A stretch of DNA of 64,000 bases from assembly GCF_033783015.1 (NCBI RefSeq), contig NZ_CP123907.1, positions 2,170,001 through 2,234,000 on the forward strand, in the 5' to 3' direction. Origin of the DNA: Corynebacterium sp. 21KM1197 (lineage in GTDB: Bacteria > Actinomycetota > Actinomycetes > Mycobacteriales > Mycobacteriaceae). The notes below the pieces were generated by a model. It was not told the origin of the DNA and made no database searches. It saw only the letters and a list, made by a program, of their open reading frames with translations. Below, piece after piece: positions 41,665 through 49,756 of this stretch (the first letter of the stretch is position 1; every line of letters begins with the position of its first letter). Both the position numbers and the translations under genes were made by a program.

Positions 41665-42519
41665 ATGAACGAATCTGCCATGCACCCAGCCCCCGGCCTC
41701 GGCGATCTCCCCCACGGCCGCCCCCTGCAATCCGAGTTCGATGACGGGCTGGATTACCCGCGCCTGGGCACCGTGTCCTTCCGGCGCGGCACCCTCACCG
41801 CTAACCAACAGGCGGCGTGGGAGGAGCATTGGCCCCGCCTGGGCCGCGTGATGAGCGATGAGCGGATTGATGTAGCGGACTGGTTTGGCCGCAGCGGCCA
41901 CCCCACCATCGTGGAGATCGGCTCCGGCACCGGCACCTCCACGGTGGCGATGGCTCCACTGGAGGCCGATACCAATATCATCGCCGTGGAACTGTACAAG
42001 CCCGGCCTGGCCAAGATGATGGGGGCGGCGCTGCGCGAGGGGATCGAAAATATCCGCATGGTGCGTGGCGACGGCGTGGAGGTACTCAACCGCATGATCG
42101 CCCCCGGTTCCCTGGACGGGGTGCGGATCTTCTTCCCCGACCCCTGGCCCAAGGCCCGGCACCACAAGCGCCGCATTATCCAATCCGGCCCGCTGCACCT
42201 GATTGCCACCCGCCTCAAGCCCGGCGGCGTGCTGCACGTGGCCACCGATCACGCGGACTACGCCGAGTGGATCAGCGAACTGGTGGACGTGGAGCCGCTG
42301 CTGCGCTATCGCGGTTGGCCCTGGGCGGAGTGCCCCGTGCTCACCGACCGCCAGGTGCGCACCAAGTTCGAGGGGCGGGGTCTGCGCATGGAGCACTCCA
42401 TCACGGAGTTCCTGTGGGAGCGGGTGGACGATGCCGACGCCGCGCCAAGCACCACCGCCACCGACGCCGGGCAGGCCGCTCAGGCTGCACAGACCGTGCC
42501 GACCGAACAGGAAGGATAA
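41665..42519 (+). CDS. trmB: tRNA (guanine-N7-)-methyltransferase
   Basis: A 284-residue SAM-dependent enzyme that forms 7-methylguanosine at position 46 of tRNA. Motifs: [16 protein letters not shown] (SAM binding, about 91-106), [15 protein letters not shown], and [21 protein letters not shown], the diagnostic catalytic FPDPWPK(x3)KRR segment. A short Ala/Thr-rich tail (about 255-284) lies beyond the usual end. The next gene, the MmpL3 homologue, starts 6 nt later, a pairing kept across Corynebacteriales (Rv0208c near Rv0206c), so the two are co-transcribed. Confidence 0.95.
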   Translation: MNESAMHPAPGLGDLPHGRPLQSEFDDGLDYPRLGTVSFRRGTLTANQQAAWEEHWPRLGRVMSDERIDVADWFGRSGHPTIVEIGSGTGTSTVAMAPLEADTNIIAVELYKPGLAKMMGAALREGIENIRMVRGDGVEVLNRMIAPGSLDGVRIFFPDPWPKARHHKRRIIQSGPLHLIATRLKPGGVLHVATDHADYAEWISELVDVEPLLRYRGWPWAECPVLTDRQVRTKFEGRGLRMEHSITEFLWERVDDADAAPSTTATDAGQAAQAAQTVPTEQEG

Positions 42520-42525
42520 CCGCCT

Positions 42526-44820
42526 GTGTTTTTGCGCTGGGGTCAGTTCTCCTACCGCCACCGCCGCCTGATTCCGGCGCTGGTGGTGCTCTTTATCCTC
42601 GCCCTCTACGGGATCTTCGGCCTGCGCCTGGGGGATCGCCTCAGCCAGGAGGGCTGGGAGGATCCCGGCGCGGATTCCACCCTGGGCGCGCAGATCGAGC
42701 AGGAGACCTTTGGGCGCGACCGCAGCGGAGACGTGATCGCCCTTTATACCGTGGAGGCCCCGCGCAGCCTCAACGATCCCACCATCTCCCAGGCGATTAA
42801 CGCGGAACTCGCCGCGCTCAAAGAGCAGCACTCGGGCGAAATCAGCCACATCACCAGCTACTTTTCCGAGCGCGCCCCGGAACTCATCACCGCCGATGGC
42901 ACCCGGGCCTTTGCCGCCATCGGCCTGGCCGGTGACGGGGAACAAACGCTCAAGGACTACCGCGCCATCGAGGACTCCCTGCGCGGCCAAAACCTACCCG
43001 AGGGCGTGACCCTCCAGGTGGCCGGGGCCACCGCCGTGGCCGATTCCCTGGACGAGGGCATGGCCGGGGACATTTCCCGCGCGGAACTGGTGGCCCTGCC
43101 CGTGGTGGCGGTGCTGCTGCTGGTGGTCTTTGGCTCCGTGGTGGCGGCCACCATGCCGCTGATCGTGGGCGTGCTCTCCATTCTGGGTTCCCTGGGTATT
43201 CTCTCCATCCTGGCGGGCAGCGCACAGGTCAATGTATTTGCGCAGTCCGTGGTCACCCTGCTGGGCCTGGGCCTGGCCATTGATTATGGGTTGTTCATGG
43301 TCTCGCGCTTCCGCGAAGAGATGGATAAGGGCACCCCCATTCCGCAGGCCGTGGCCACCACCACCGCCACCGCCGGTAAAACGGTGGTCTTTTCCGCCGC
43401 GATGGTGGCGGTGGCGCTGTCCGGCCTGATGATCTTCCCCCAGGCATTCCTCAAGTCCGTGGCCTACGGCGCCATTTCCGCCGTGGCTCTGGCGGCACTG
43501 CTCTCCGTGACGGTGCTGCCCGCGCTCTTTGGCATGCTGGGTACCAATATCGACCGCTGGACGGTGCGGCGCACCTCCCGGCGCGGCAAGCGCCTGGAGG
43601 AGACGCTGTGGTGGCGGATCCCCGCCTGGGCCATGCGCCACGCCAAGGCCGTGACGGTGGTGATCGCCGGTGGCCTGCTGGCCCTGGCGATCCCCCTGGC
43701 CGGCATCACCTTCGGCGGCATCAATGAGACGTACCTGCCGCCCACCAATGAGACGCGCCAGGCCCAGGCCTCCTTCAACGAGGCCTTCCCGGACTTCCGC
43801 ACCGAGCCGATCAAACTGGTGGTCACCGGGGCCGATAATCAACAGTTGAGCAGCGTGTATCGCCAGGCCAACGAGGTCGAGGGCCTCACCGGGCGCTTCC
43901 GCCCCGCACACCCCAGCCAGGACGGCACCACCGTGCTCACGGCAGGCATTGTGGACCGCGCCGATAACCAGCGCGTGATAGAACAGCTGAGGGCTATCGA
44001 CACCCCCGAGGGCGTCACCGTGTACATCGCCGGAACCCCCGCGATGGAGGTGGAATCCATCGAGGCGCTGCTAGAGACCCTGCCCTGGATGGCGCTGTAC
44101 ATCGTGCTGGCCACGTTCCTCCTCATGGCGCTGGTATTTGGCTCACTGATTCTGCCCGCCAAGGCCATCATCATGACGGTGCTGGGCCTGGGTTCCACCC
44201 TGGGCATCCTCACCCTGATGTTCGTGGACGGGGTGGGCTCCGGCCTGCTGAACTTCACCGCAGGCCCCCTGATGAGCCCCGTGCTGGTGCTCATCGTGGC
44301 GATCGTGTACGGGCTTTCCACGGATTACGAGGTCTTTCTAGTCTCCCGCATGGTGGAGGCGCGCGACCGCGGGGCCAGCACCGATACCGCCATCAAGTAC
44401 GGCACCGCGCACACCGGCGGGATCATCACCGCCGCCGCGCTCATCATGATCGTGGTGGCCGGGGCCTTTGGCTTCTCCGAGATCGTGATGATGAAGTACA
44501 TCGCCTTTGGTATGATCGCGGCCCTGCTTCTCGACGCCACCGTGATCCGCATGCTGCTCGTCCCCGCCGTCATGCACCTGCTGCGCGAGGATAACTGGTG
44601 GGGGCCCGCATGGCTGCGCCGCGCCTACGCCCGGCTGGGGCACGGTTCCGAGGTTCCCGAGGCCACGCCCGCAGCGGCACACACCCCGCCGCCCGCCGCC
44701 GTGAGCGTGGACGAGGCCGTGGTGATCGAGGAATCCGAGGCCGCCCGTGGTGGGCGCACCACCACCCAGGACGAGGGTCTGGTGCCCTTTAAGGATCTGA
44801 TTCAAAGGTTGGAGAAGTAA
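42526..44820 (+). CDS. cmpL1: MmpL3-type RND transporter of trehalose monomycolate
   Basis: A 764-residue RND/MMPL transporter with 12 expected helices: helix 1 at about 14-34, five after about 185, and the second half after about 540. Two periplasmic domains lie between. The proton-relay pairs typical of MmpL3 are present, D253-Y254 (GLAIDYGLFMVSRFREE) and D600-Y601 (GLSTDYEVFLVSR). It moves trehalose monocorynomycolate from the inner membrane to the periplasm. In C. glutamicum the gene beside trmB is cmpL1, which supports the name. The start is GTG. The cytoplasmic tail (about 700-764) is shorter than in M. tuberculosis MmpL3. Confidence 0.93.
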   Translation: MFLRWGQFSYRHRRLIPALVVLFILALYGIFGLRLGDRLSQEGWEDPGADSTLGAQIEQETFGRDRSGDVIALYTVEAPRSLNDPTISQAINAELAALKEQHSGEISHITSYFSERAPELITADGTRAFAAIGLAGDGEQTLKDYRAIEDSLRGQNLPEGVTLQVAGATAVADSLDEGMAGDISRAELVALPVVAVLLLVVFGSVVAATMPLIVGVLSILGSLGILSILAGSAQVNVFAQSVVTLLGLGLAIDYGLFMVSRFREEMDKGTPIPQAVATTTATAGKTVVFSAAMVAVALSGLMIFPQAFLKSVAYGAISAVALAALLSVTVLPALFGMLGTNIDRWTVRRTSRRGKRLEETLWWRIPAWAMRHAKAVTVVIAGGLLALAIPLAGITFGGINETYLPPTNETRQAQASFNEAFPDFRTEPIKLVVTGADNQQLSSVYRQANEVEGLTGRFRPAHPSQDGTTVLTAGIVDRADNQRVIEQLRAIDTPEGVTVYIAGTPAMEVESIEALLETLPWMALYIVLATFLLMALVFGSLILPAKAIIMTVLGLGSTLGILTLMFVDGVGSGLLNFTAGPLMSPVLVLIVAIVYGLSTDYEVFLVSRMVEARDRGASTDTAIKYGTAHTGGIITAAALIMIVVAGAFGFSEIVMMKYIAFGMIAALLLDATVIRMLLVPAVMHLLREDNWWGPAWLRRAYARLGHGSEVPEATPAAAHTPPPAAVSVDEAVVIEESEAARGGRTTTQDEGLVPFKDLIQRLEK

Positions 44821-44822
44821 CG

Positions 44823-45836
44823 GTGTGGCGGTGGCTGCGCAGCCCGTGGGTGCGCTATGGCCTGGTGGTCCTGGTGCTCGCCGCCCTGGTCTACGCGCTG
44901 CGGGATAACGCCCACTTCCTCCACGAGGGCTGGGCGGCACTCAAGGAGGCCGATAACCGCTACATCGCGGTGGCCGTGCTCTTTACCGCCATCACCATGA
45001 TCTTCCAGGCGGAGATGATGGTGAGCCTCCTGCACTCCACCGGCGTGCGCTGCGGGCGAGGCCGCGCCAACGCCCTGGGCCTGGCGGCCAACTCGTGGTC
45101 GGCCACCCTGCCCGGCGGCCCGGCGGTGGCCGCCGCGATGATCTTCCGCGAGCAAATGGCCTGGGGAGCCAGCGCGGTGGTGGCCAGTTGGTACATGGTG
45201 GTCTCCGGGCTGCTGGCCGCCGCCGGAATGGCGCTGCTCGGGCTCATCGCGGTGTTCTTCCTCGGTGCCTCGGTGCACCCGGTGACCCTGGTGGCGTCGA
45301 TAGTGGGCCTGGTGGCGGTGCTGTGCGCGGTGAGTTGGGCCGCCCGCAACCCCGCCACCGTGGAGAATAAACTCACCGCCGCGCTGCGCTGGTACAACCG
45401 CCGCACGAACGCCCCGGAGGATCGCTGGACGGATAAACTCTCCGGGCTGCGCACGCAACTGCGCGCCGTGGATATTCCGCTGCCCCGCCTGGGGCTGGCG
45501 CTGCTGTGGTCCACCCTGAAGTGGGTGGCGGAGATCGTGTGCCTCTGGGCCTGCGTGGTGGCCGTGGGGGGCGATCCCGACGTCGCCGGGGTGGCGCTCT
45601 CCTTCCTGGCCGCCAAGCTCATCGGCCAGGCGCAGATCACCCCCGGCGGCCTGGGACCGGTGGACGTGATGCTCACCTCCACGCTGGTGGCTCTGGGGCA
45701 GATCCCTATGTCCCTGGCCGTGGCGGCGGCCATCGTGTTCCGCATGCTTACCTTCGTGCTGCTGGCCGCCGTAGGCTGGGTGGTGTTTTTGTGGTTCTGG
45801 GTTATTCGCGCACAAGACAAGGAGAAACTCACATGA
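44823..45836 (+). CDS. Flippase-like membrane protein (LPG synthase TM/UPF0104 family)
   Basis: A 337-residue membrane protein with about eight helices. It has the family features LKEADNRYIAVAVLFTAITMIFQAEMMVSLLHSTGV, the amphipathic LGLAANSWSATLPGGPAVAAAMIFREQ, and KLIGQAQITPGGLGPVDVMLTSTL, the conserved P-G-G-x-G-x-x-E/D motif of the AglD/YbhN superfamily. Members flip or help to flip lipid-linked molecules. GTG at 44823 lies 2 nt after the cmpL1 stop, so a role in mycolate or lipid traffic with CmpL1 is likely (inference). Confidence 0.82.
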   Translation: MWRWLRSPWVRYGLVVLVLAALVYALRDNAHFLHEGWAALKEADNRYIAVAVLFTAITMIFQAEMMVSLLHSTGVRCGRGRANALGLAANSWSATLPGGPAVAAAMIFREQMAWGASAVVASWYMVVSGLLAAAGMALLGLIAVFFLGASVHPVTLVASIVGLVAVLCAVSWAARNPATVENKLTAALRWYNRRTNAPEDRWTDKLSGLRTQLRAVDIPLPRLGLALLWSTLKWVAEIVCLWACVVAVGGDPDVAGVALSFLAAKLIGQAQITPGGLGPVDVMLTSTLVALGQIPMSLAVAAAIVFRMLTFVLLAAVGWVVFLWFWVIRAQDKEKLT

Positions 45837-46186
45837 CCCGCTGGTTTGCTTACGACGCCCTCGCCATCGCGCTCTTTGCCCTCCTCGCCCGCATGGCTCA
45901 CCGCAGCGAGGACATGCCGCTGACGGTGGGCGGATGGTTGGGCACCCTGTGGCCCTTCCTGCTGGGCGTGGCGCTGGCCTGGGGCGGCCTGGCTCTGGCC
46001 CGGCGCGGCTCCCTCTGGGGCAGTATGATCGTGGCCTGGCCCTGCGCGGTGATCGTGGGCCTGAGCATCTGGGGGCTGCGCCACGGCGCGGTGCCGCACT
46101 GGTCGTTTATCATCGTGGCCACCGTGACCTCCGGGATTCTCATGGCGGCGTGGCGGGGAATTGCGGGGCGGCGTTCCCGCTCCTAG
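45833..46186 (+). CDS. DUF3054 membrane protein
   Basis: A 117-residue protein with four helices (about 6-20, 38-56, 63-82 and 92-108) and the DUF3054 pattern YDALAIALFALLARMAH, followed by WPFLLGVALAWG and WGLRHG. Function is unknown. Its ATG overlaps the previous stop by 4 nt (ATGA), placing it as the last gene of the trmB-cmpL1 operon. The stop abuts that of the converging TetR gene with no gap. Confidence 0.8.
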   Translation: MTRWFAYDALAIALFALLARMAHRSEDMPLTVGGWLGTLWPFLLGVALAWGGLALARRGSLWGSMIVAWPCAVIVGLSIWGLRHGAVPHWSFIIVATVTSGILMAAWRGIAGRRSRS

Positions 46187-46768
46187 TCACCCCATCAACG
46201 CGCCCCAGGAGCGTCGGATGCGCTCCTCCATCTCCCGTGGCGCCTCGGTGGAAAGTTTCCCCTCCGCGTGCAGGAGGGTGATCCCGTGGACAAAGGCCCA
46301 GGTGGCGATGATGAAGTCCTCCGTGGCTCGCTCGGGGGCCAGGGCCACCATCTCCTGCGTTAAAAAGCCCTTGAGTTCCGCCACGGCGCGGGTGCGCTCG
46401 GTGTCCTGGGGATCGCAGTCGGTGGTGAACATCAGGGAGAAGATCGCCGGGTTATCCAGCGCCCACTGGGCATAGGCCACGGCCACCTTCCAGGCGTCTC
46501 CCAGGCCGTTCACCTCACCAACGGCCTCTTCTAAGTACCCGTGCAGTTCCCGGTATCCCTGCCCCGCCACGGCGGATTCGAGGGCCTTGCGGTCCTCAAA
46601 GTGCCGGTAGGTGGCGGTGGGGCTCACGCCCGCGCGTTTAGCCACCGCGCGCAGGGAAAAGCCCTCACCGGTGGCCAGGATCTCCCGCGCGCTGGCGATC
46701 AGGGCGCGGCGCAAGTCTCCGTGGTGGTAGTCCTTCCGCTCCAATGTTGCCATTGTAAACATCCTCAT
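46187..46768 (-). CDS. TetR-family repressor
   Basis: A 193-residue regulator with the usual N-terminal helix-turn-helix (HHGDLRRALIASAREILATGEGFSLRAVAKRAGVSPTATYRHFEDRKALESAV) and a TetR_C_13/WHG-like C-terminal domain (WALDNPAIFSLMFTTDCD). ATG 46768 is the longest form, and ATG 46753 (MATLERKDYHHGD) is equally possible. It is divergent from the OYE/DJ-1 fusion gene 48 nt away, with a near-palindrome between, so it most likely represses that gene and itself and is released by an electrophile or aldehyde ligand (inference). Confidence 0.87.
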   Translation of the reverse strand: MRMFTMATLERKDYHHGDLRRALIASAREILATGEGFSLRAVAKRAGVSPTATYRHFEDRKALESAVAGQGYRELHGYLEEAVGEVNGLGDAWKVAVAYAQWALDNPAIFSLMFTTDCDPQDTERTRAVAELKGFLTQEMVALAPERATEDFIIATWAFVHGITLLHAEGKLSTEAPREMEERIRRSWGALMG

Positions 46769-46780
46769 CTATTCTCTGAT

Positions 46781-46795
46781 GTGTACGACGTAAAC
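46781..46795. promoter_or_regulatory. TetR operator candidate
   Basis: GTGTACGACGTAAAC consists of half-sites GTGTACG and CGTAAAC with one mismatch around a central base, in the 48-bp gap between the TetR gene and the OYE/DJ-1 gene. A further half-site-like GTAAAC (46755-46760) lies at the TetR start. Confidence 0.55.
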
Positions 46796-46815
46796 TTTAA
46801 TCCACGGAAGCAGCC

Positions 46816-48786
46816 ATGAGCAATCTCTTTACCCCGTTCCGCCTCCCCGGCGGGGCCACCGTGCCCAACCGCATCGTCAAGGCCGCCATGGAGGAATCCC
46901 TGGCCACCGCCTCCCTCATGCCCGACAAGAACCTTGCCCGCCTCTATCGAACCTGGGCGCGCGGCGGGGCGGGCACCCTCATCACCGGCAACGTCATGGT
47001 GCATGACGCCGCCGTCACCGGCACGCGGGACGTGGTGCTCGATGAGCGCCAGCCCCTAGAGCCCTTCCGCCAGTGGGCCCGGGCCACGCACGAGGGCGGC
47101 GCGAAGATCTGGATGCAGATCAGCCACCCCGGCCGCCAGGTCAGGGCCGATCAACCGGGCGTGGCCTGGGCACCCAGTGCCAAGGCCGTGGAGGTGGGCC
47201 CCAAGAACATGATCTTCCCCACGCCCACCCCCATGAACGAGGAACAGGTCCAGGCCACCATCGCGCGCTTCATCACCACCGCCCGCCGCGCCGAGGAGGC
47301 CGGCTTCGACGGCGTGGAGATCCACGCCGCGCACGGCTACCTGCTCTCCCAGTTCCTCTCCCCGCTGGCCAATACCCGCACCGACCGCTGGGGCGGCAGC
47401 CTGGAGAATCGCGCCCGGCTTCTCCTGGAGATCGTGCGCGGTATCCGCGCCGCCGTGGCACCGGACTTTGCCGTCACCGTCAAGCTCAATTCCGCGGACT
47501 TCCAGCGCGGCGGCTTTGAGATTGATGATGCCCGCGCGGTCATCGCCATGCTCGCACCGCTCGGCGTGGACCTGGTGGAACTCTCCGGTGGTTCCTATGA
47601 AAGCCCCGCCATGACCGGGCGCGCCGCCGATTCCCGCACCCACGCCCGCGAGGCCTACTTCCTGGACATGGCGCGCAATCTCCTTGCCAATTCCCCCATT
47701 CCCCTCATGGTCACCGGCGGGATCGTGCGCCCCAGCGTGGCCGAGGAGGTGCTGGACTCCGGGGCCGCGCTCGTGGGCATCGGCACCGCCCTGGCCGCCG
47801 ATCCCCACCTGCCCCGGCGATGGGAGGCCGGGCAGGACGAGGCCCCGGAGATCCCCCGCACCCGGATCAAGAACAAGGGCATCGCCTCCCTCGCCTCGAT
47901 GGCCTGGGTGCGCTGGCAGATGACGCGGATCGCGCAGGGCAAGGAACCCAAACTGGGAATCGACCCCCGCGTGGCGATGGTGGCGGAGCAGGTGCAGAAT
48001 AAGCGCGCGGGACGTCGATACGCCTCCTGGCTGAACCGACGCCTCACCGAGGGTTCCGCCACCCCGCGCAAGGTGCTCATGGTGGTCACCGCCGCGCGGG
48101 TATGGACGCTCAAGGACGGCAGCGAACACCCCACCGGCTTCTGGGGCGAGGAACTGGCCGTGCCGCACGAACTATTCACCAAGGCGGGCTGGGAGGTCAC
48201 CATCGCCACGCCCGGCGGAGTGGCCCCCACCCTCGACGAACTCAGCATGGGCATCTCCGGCGGCCTACCCTCGCAGCGCAGGAAGATCCGCGCCTACCTC
48301 GACTCCATCGCGGATCTGCTCGCCCACCCGGCCGCGCTGGAGGAGATCAAGGCCGAGGAGTATGACCTGGTGTTTTACCCCGGCGGGCATGGCCCGATGG
48401 AGGACCTGGCTTTCGACGCCACCTCCGGCGCGCTGCTGCGCCAGCGGCTTGAGGCGGGCGCTCCCCTGGCCCTGCTCTGCCACGCACCCGCCGCCATCCT
48501 CGCGGCCACCACGGAGTCCGGCGGCAATACCAACGGCACCAGCAGCACCAGCAATGCCTTTGACGGGCGGCGCATGACCGGGCTCTCCAATAGGGAGGAA
48601 CACCTCAACCCCTTCGCGTGGAAAGCGAAGTGGCTGCTGGAAGATGAGATGAAAAAGGCCGGGGTGGAATACAGCGCCGGGTTCCCCCTGCGCTCGCACG
48701 TGGTGGTGGATAGGAACCTCTACTCCGGGCAGAACCCGCAGTCCTCCCGCGATCTCGCGCTGCGGATCATCGCGGATCTGGGCTAA
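46816..48786 (+). CDS. Old-yellow-enzyme/DJ-1-PfpI fusion protein
   Basis: A 656-residue two-domain protein. Residues 1-370 are an FMN-dependent ene-reductase of the OYE/NADH:flavin oxidoreductase family (RIVKAAMEE, MQISHPGRQ, GVEIHAAHGYLLSQFLSPLANTRTDRWGGSLENR, MVTGGI). Residues 415-656 are a DJ-1/PfpI (HchA-like) domain (KVLMVVTAARVWTLKDGSEHPTGFWGEELAVPH, YDLVFYPGGHGPMEDLAFD, LALLCHAPAAI with the nucleophile at C555). The linker contains WVRWQMTRIAQGKEP. OYEs reduce activated C=C bonds; HchA-type domains act on methylglyoxal or glycated products. Combined, they fit detoxification of reactive enones and dicarbonyls (inference). The divergent TetR gene is the likely regulator. GGAAGC precedes the ATG. 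Confidence 0.88.
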   Translation: MSNLFTPFRLPGGATVPNRIVKAAMEESLATASLMPDKNLARLYRTWARGGAGTLITGNVMVHDAAVTGTRDVVLDERQPLEPFRQWARATHEGGAKIWMQISHPGRQVRADQPGVAWAPSAKAVEVGPKNMIFPTPTPMNEEQVQATIARFITTARRAEEAGFDGVEIHAAHGYLLSQFLSPLANTRTDRWGGSLENRARLLLEIVRGIRAAVAPDFAVTVKLNSADFQRGGFEIDDARAVIAMLAPLGVDLVELSGGSYESPAMTGRAADSRTHAREAYFLDMARNLLANSPIPLMVTGGIVRPSVAEEVLDSGAALVGIGTALAADPHLPRRWEAGQDEAPEIPRTRIKNKGIASLASMAWVRWQMTRIAQGKEPKLGIDPRVAMVAEQVQNKRAGRRYASWLNRRLTEGSATPRKVLMVVTAARVWTLKDGSEHPTGFWGEELAVPHELFTKAGWEVTIATPGGVAPTLDELSMGISGGLPSQRRKIRAYLDSIADLLAHPAALEEIKAEEYDLVFYPGGHGPMEDLAFDATSGALLRQRLEAGAPLALLCHAPAAILAATTESGGNTNGTSSTSNAFDGRRMTGLSNREEHLNPFAWKAKWLLEDEMKKAGVEYSAGFPLRSHVVVDRNLYSGQNPQSSRDLALRIIADLG

Positions 48787-48811
48787 TAGGCACAAGGCGC
48801 AGATAAGCACA

Positions 48812-48837
48812 AAGGCCAGGGACAGCTCCCTGGCCTT
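48812..48837. terminator. Bidirectional terminator
   Basis: Perfect 11-bp arms AAGGCCAGGGA and TCCCTGGCCTT with loop CAGC lie between the converging OYE/DJ-1 and secreted-repeat genes. Confidence 0.82.
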
Positions 48838-48854
48838 ATGCGGTATCCGCCCTC

Positions 48855-49610
48855 TTAGGCGCGGATCACGTGGCTGAACGCCGGATCGACCTCGGGGAGA
48901 ACCAGGGCCTCTACGTCTACGTTCTCCTCAGCCTCCAGGATGCTCGGGTCAAGCTCCGGAAACTCCGGCTGCTCGATGTACAGCGGCTTGCCCACGGCGG
49001 CAACGTTCTCATAGCCCAGGGCTCGCAGGGACTCCATGATCTCGCTGAAGTAATCCTGATCGTTTACCTCATCAAAGGATTCCACCGGGCGCAGCACCAC
49101 AAAATCATCGTTGAAATCGATGTTCACCAGATCATGCCCGGCCTCGTCCTCGATGGCCTGCACGGTCTGCTCCGCGACCTTCTGGCGCTCCTCCTCGGTG
49201 AGCTGGAACTCCTCCTGCTCAAACACCACGGGGGCGGCCACGGCGGAGATCTGGGTGTAGCCCAGGGCGCTCAGTGCGTCGGTGATCTTGGTGAAGGCTT
49301 CCTGATCGTTCTGCTGGTCAAAGGTGTCCAGCTGGCGCAGCACCACGGAATCACCGTCGAACTCGATGTTCACCAGATCGTGCCCGGCCTCGTCCTCGAT
49401 GGCCTGCACGGCAGCCTCGGCGGCGGCCTCGCGGTCGGCGGGAGTCTGCTCAGAATCCTGCGCAGCGTCCTGCTCGGCTGCGCTGGCGGCCACGGTCTCC
49501 GCCACGGGGGACACGGGAGCCGCAGCGGAACCCTCGGTGATAAAGGGCGTGCTGCCCAGGGAGAACAGCCCGGTGGCCAGGGCCAGCCCCTTCAGAATGG
49601 TAAAGAGCAT
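48855..49610 (-). CDS. Secreted protein with two tandem about 70-residue repeats
   Basis: A 251-residue acidic protein with an N-terminal signal sequence (FTILKGLALATGLFSLGSTPFITEGSA) and an Ala/Glu-rich linker. Two homologous units follow, one near residues 67-128 and one near 146-211. Each begins AVQAIEDEAGHDLVNIEF or a close variant and includes VVLR and SALGY/RALGY. The repeats differ at scattered sites, so the duplication is old. I do not recognise the family. GGAAACC precedes the ATG. It has its own promoter region after the accD3 terminator and a terminator after its stop. Confidence 0.7.
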   Translation of the reverse strand: MLFTILKGLALATGLFSLGSTPFITEGSAAAPVSPVAETVAASAAEQDAAQDSEQTPADREAAAEAAVQAIEDEAGHDLVNIEFDGDSVVLRQLDTFDQQNDQEAFTKITDALSALGYTQISAVAAPVVFEQEEFQLTEEERQKVAEQTVQAIEDEAGHDLVNIDFNDDFVVLRPVESFDEVNDQDYFSEIMESLRALGYENVAAVGKPLYIEQPEFPELDPSILEAEENVDVEALVLPEVDPAFSHVIRA

Positions 49611-49653
49611 GGAGGTTTCCTCTTCTTATCTCTTGCTCGAGTTAAAAATACAA

Positions 49654-49678
49654 GCCCCGCAGCATGATGTGGCGGGGC
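49654..49678 (-). terminator. Terminator of the pks13-accD3 operon
   Basis: Arms GCCCCGC (49654-49660) and GCGGGGC (49672-49678) are followed on the minus strand by TTGTATTTTT. It lies 79 nt after the accD3 stop. Confidence 0.78.
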
Positions 49679-49756
49679 GATACCTCATCAGACCTTACCC
49701 TTTATGCAGGCATAACGCCACCCAGGCCGCCTGTGACGGCCCACACTGCATCGAAA

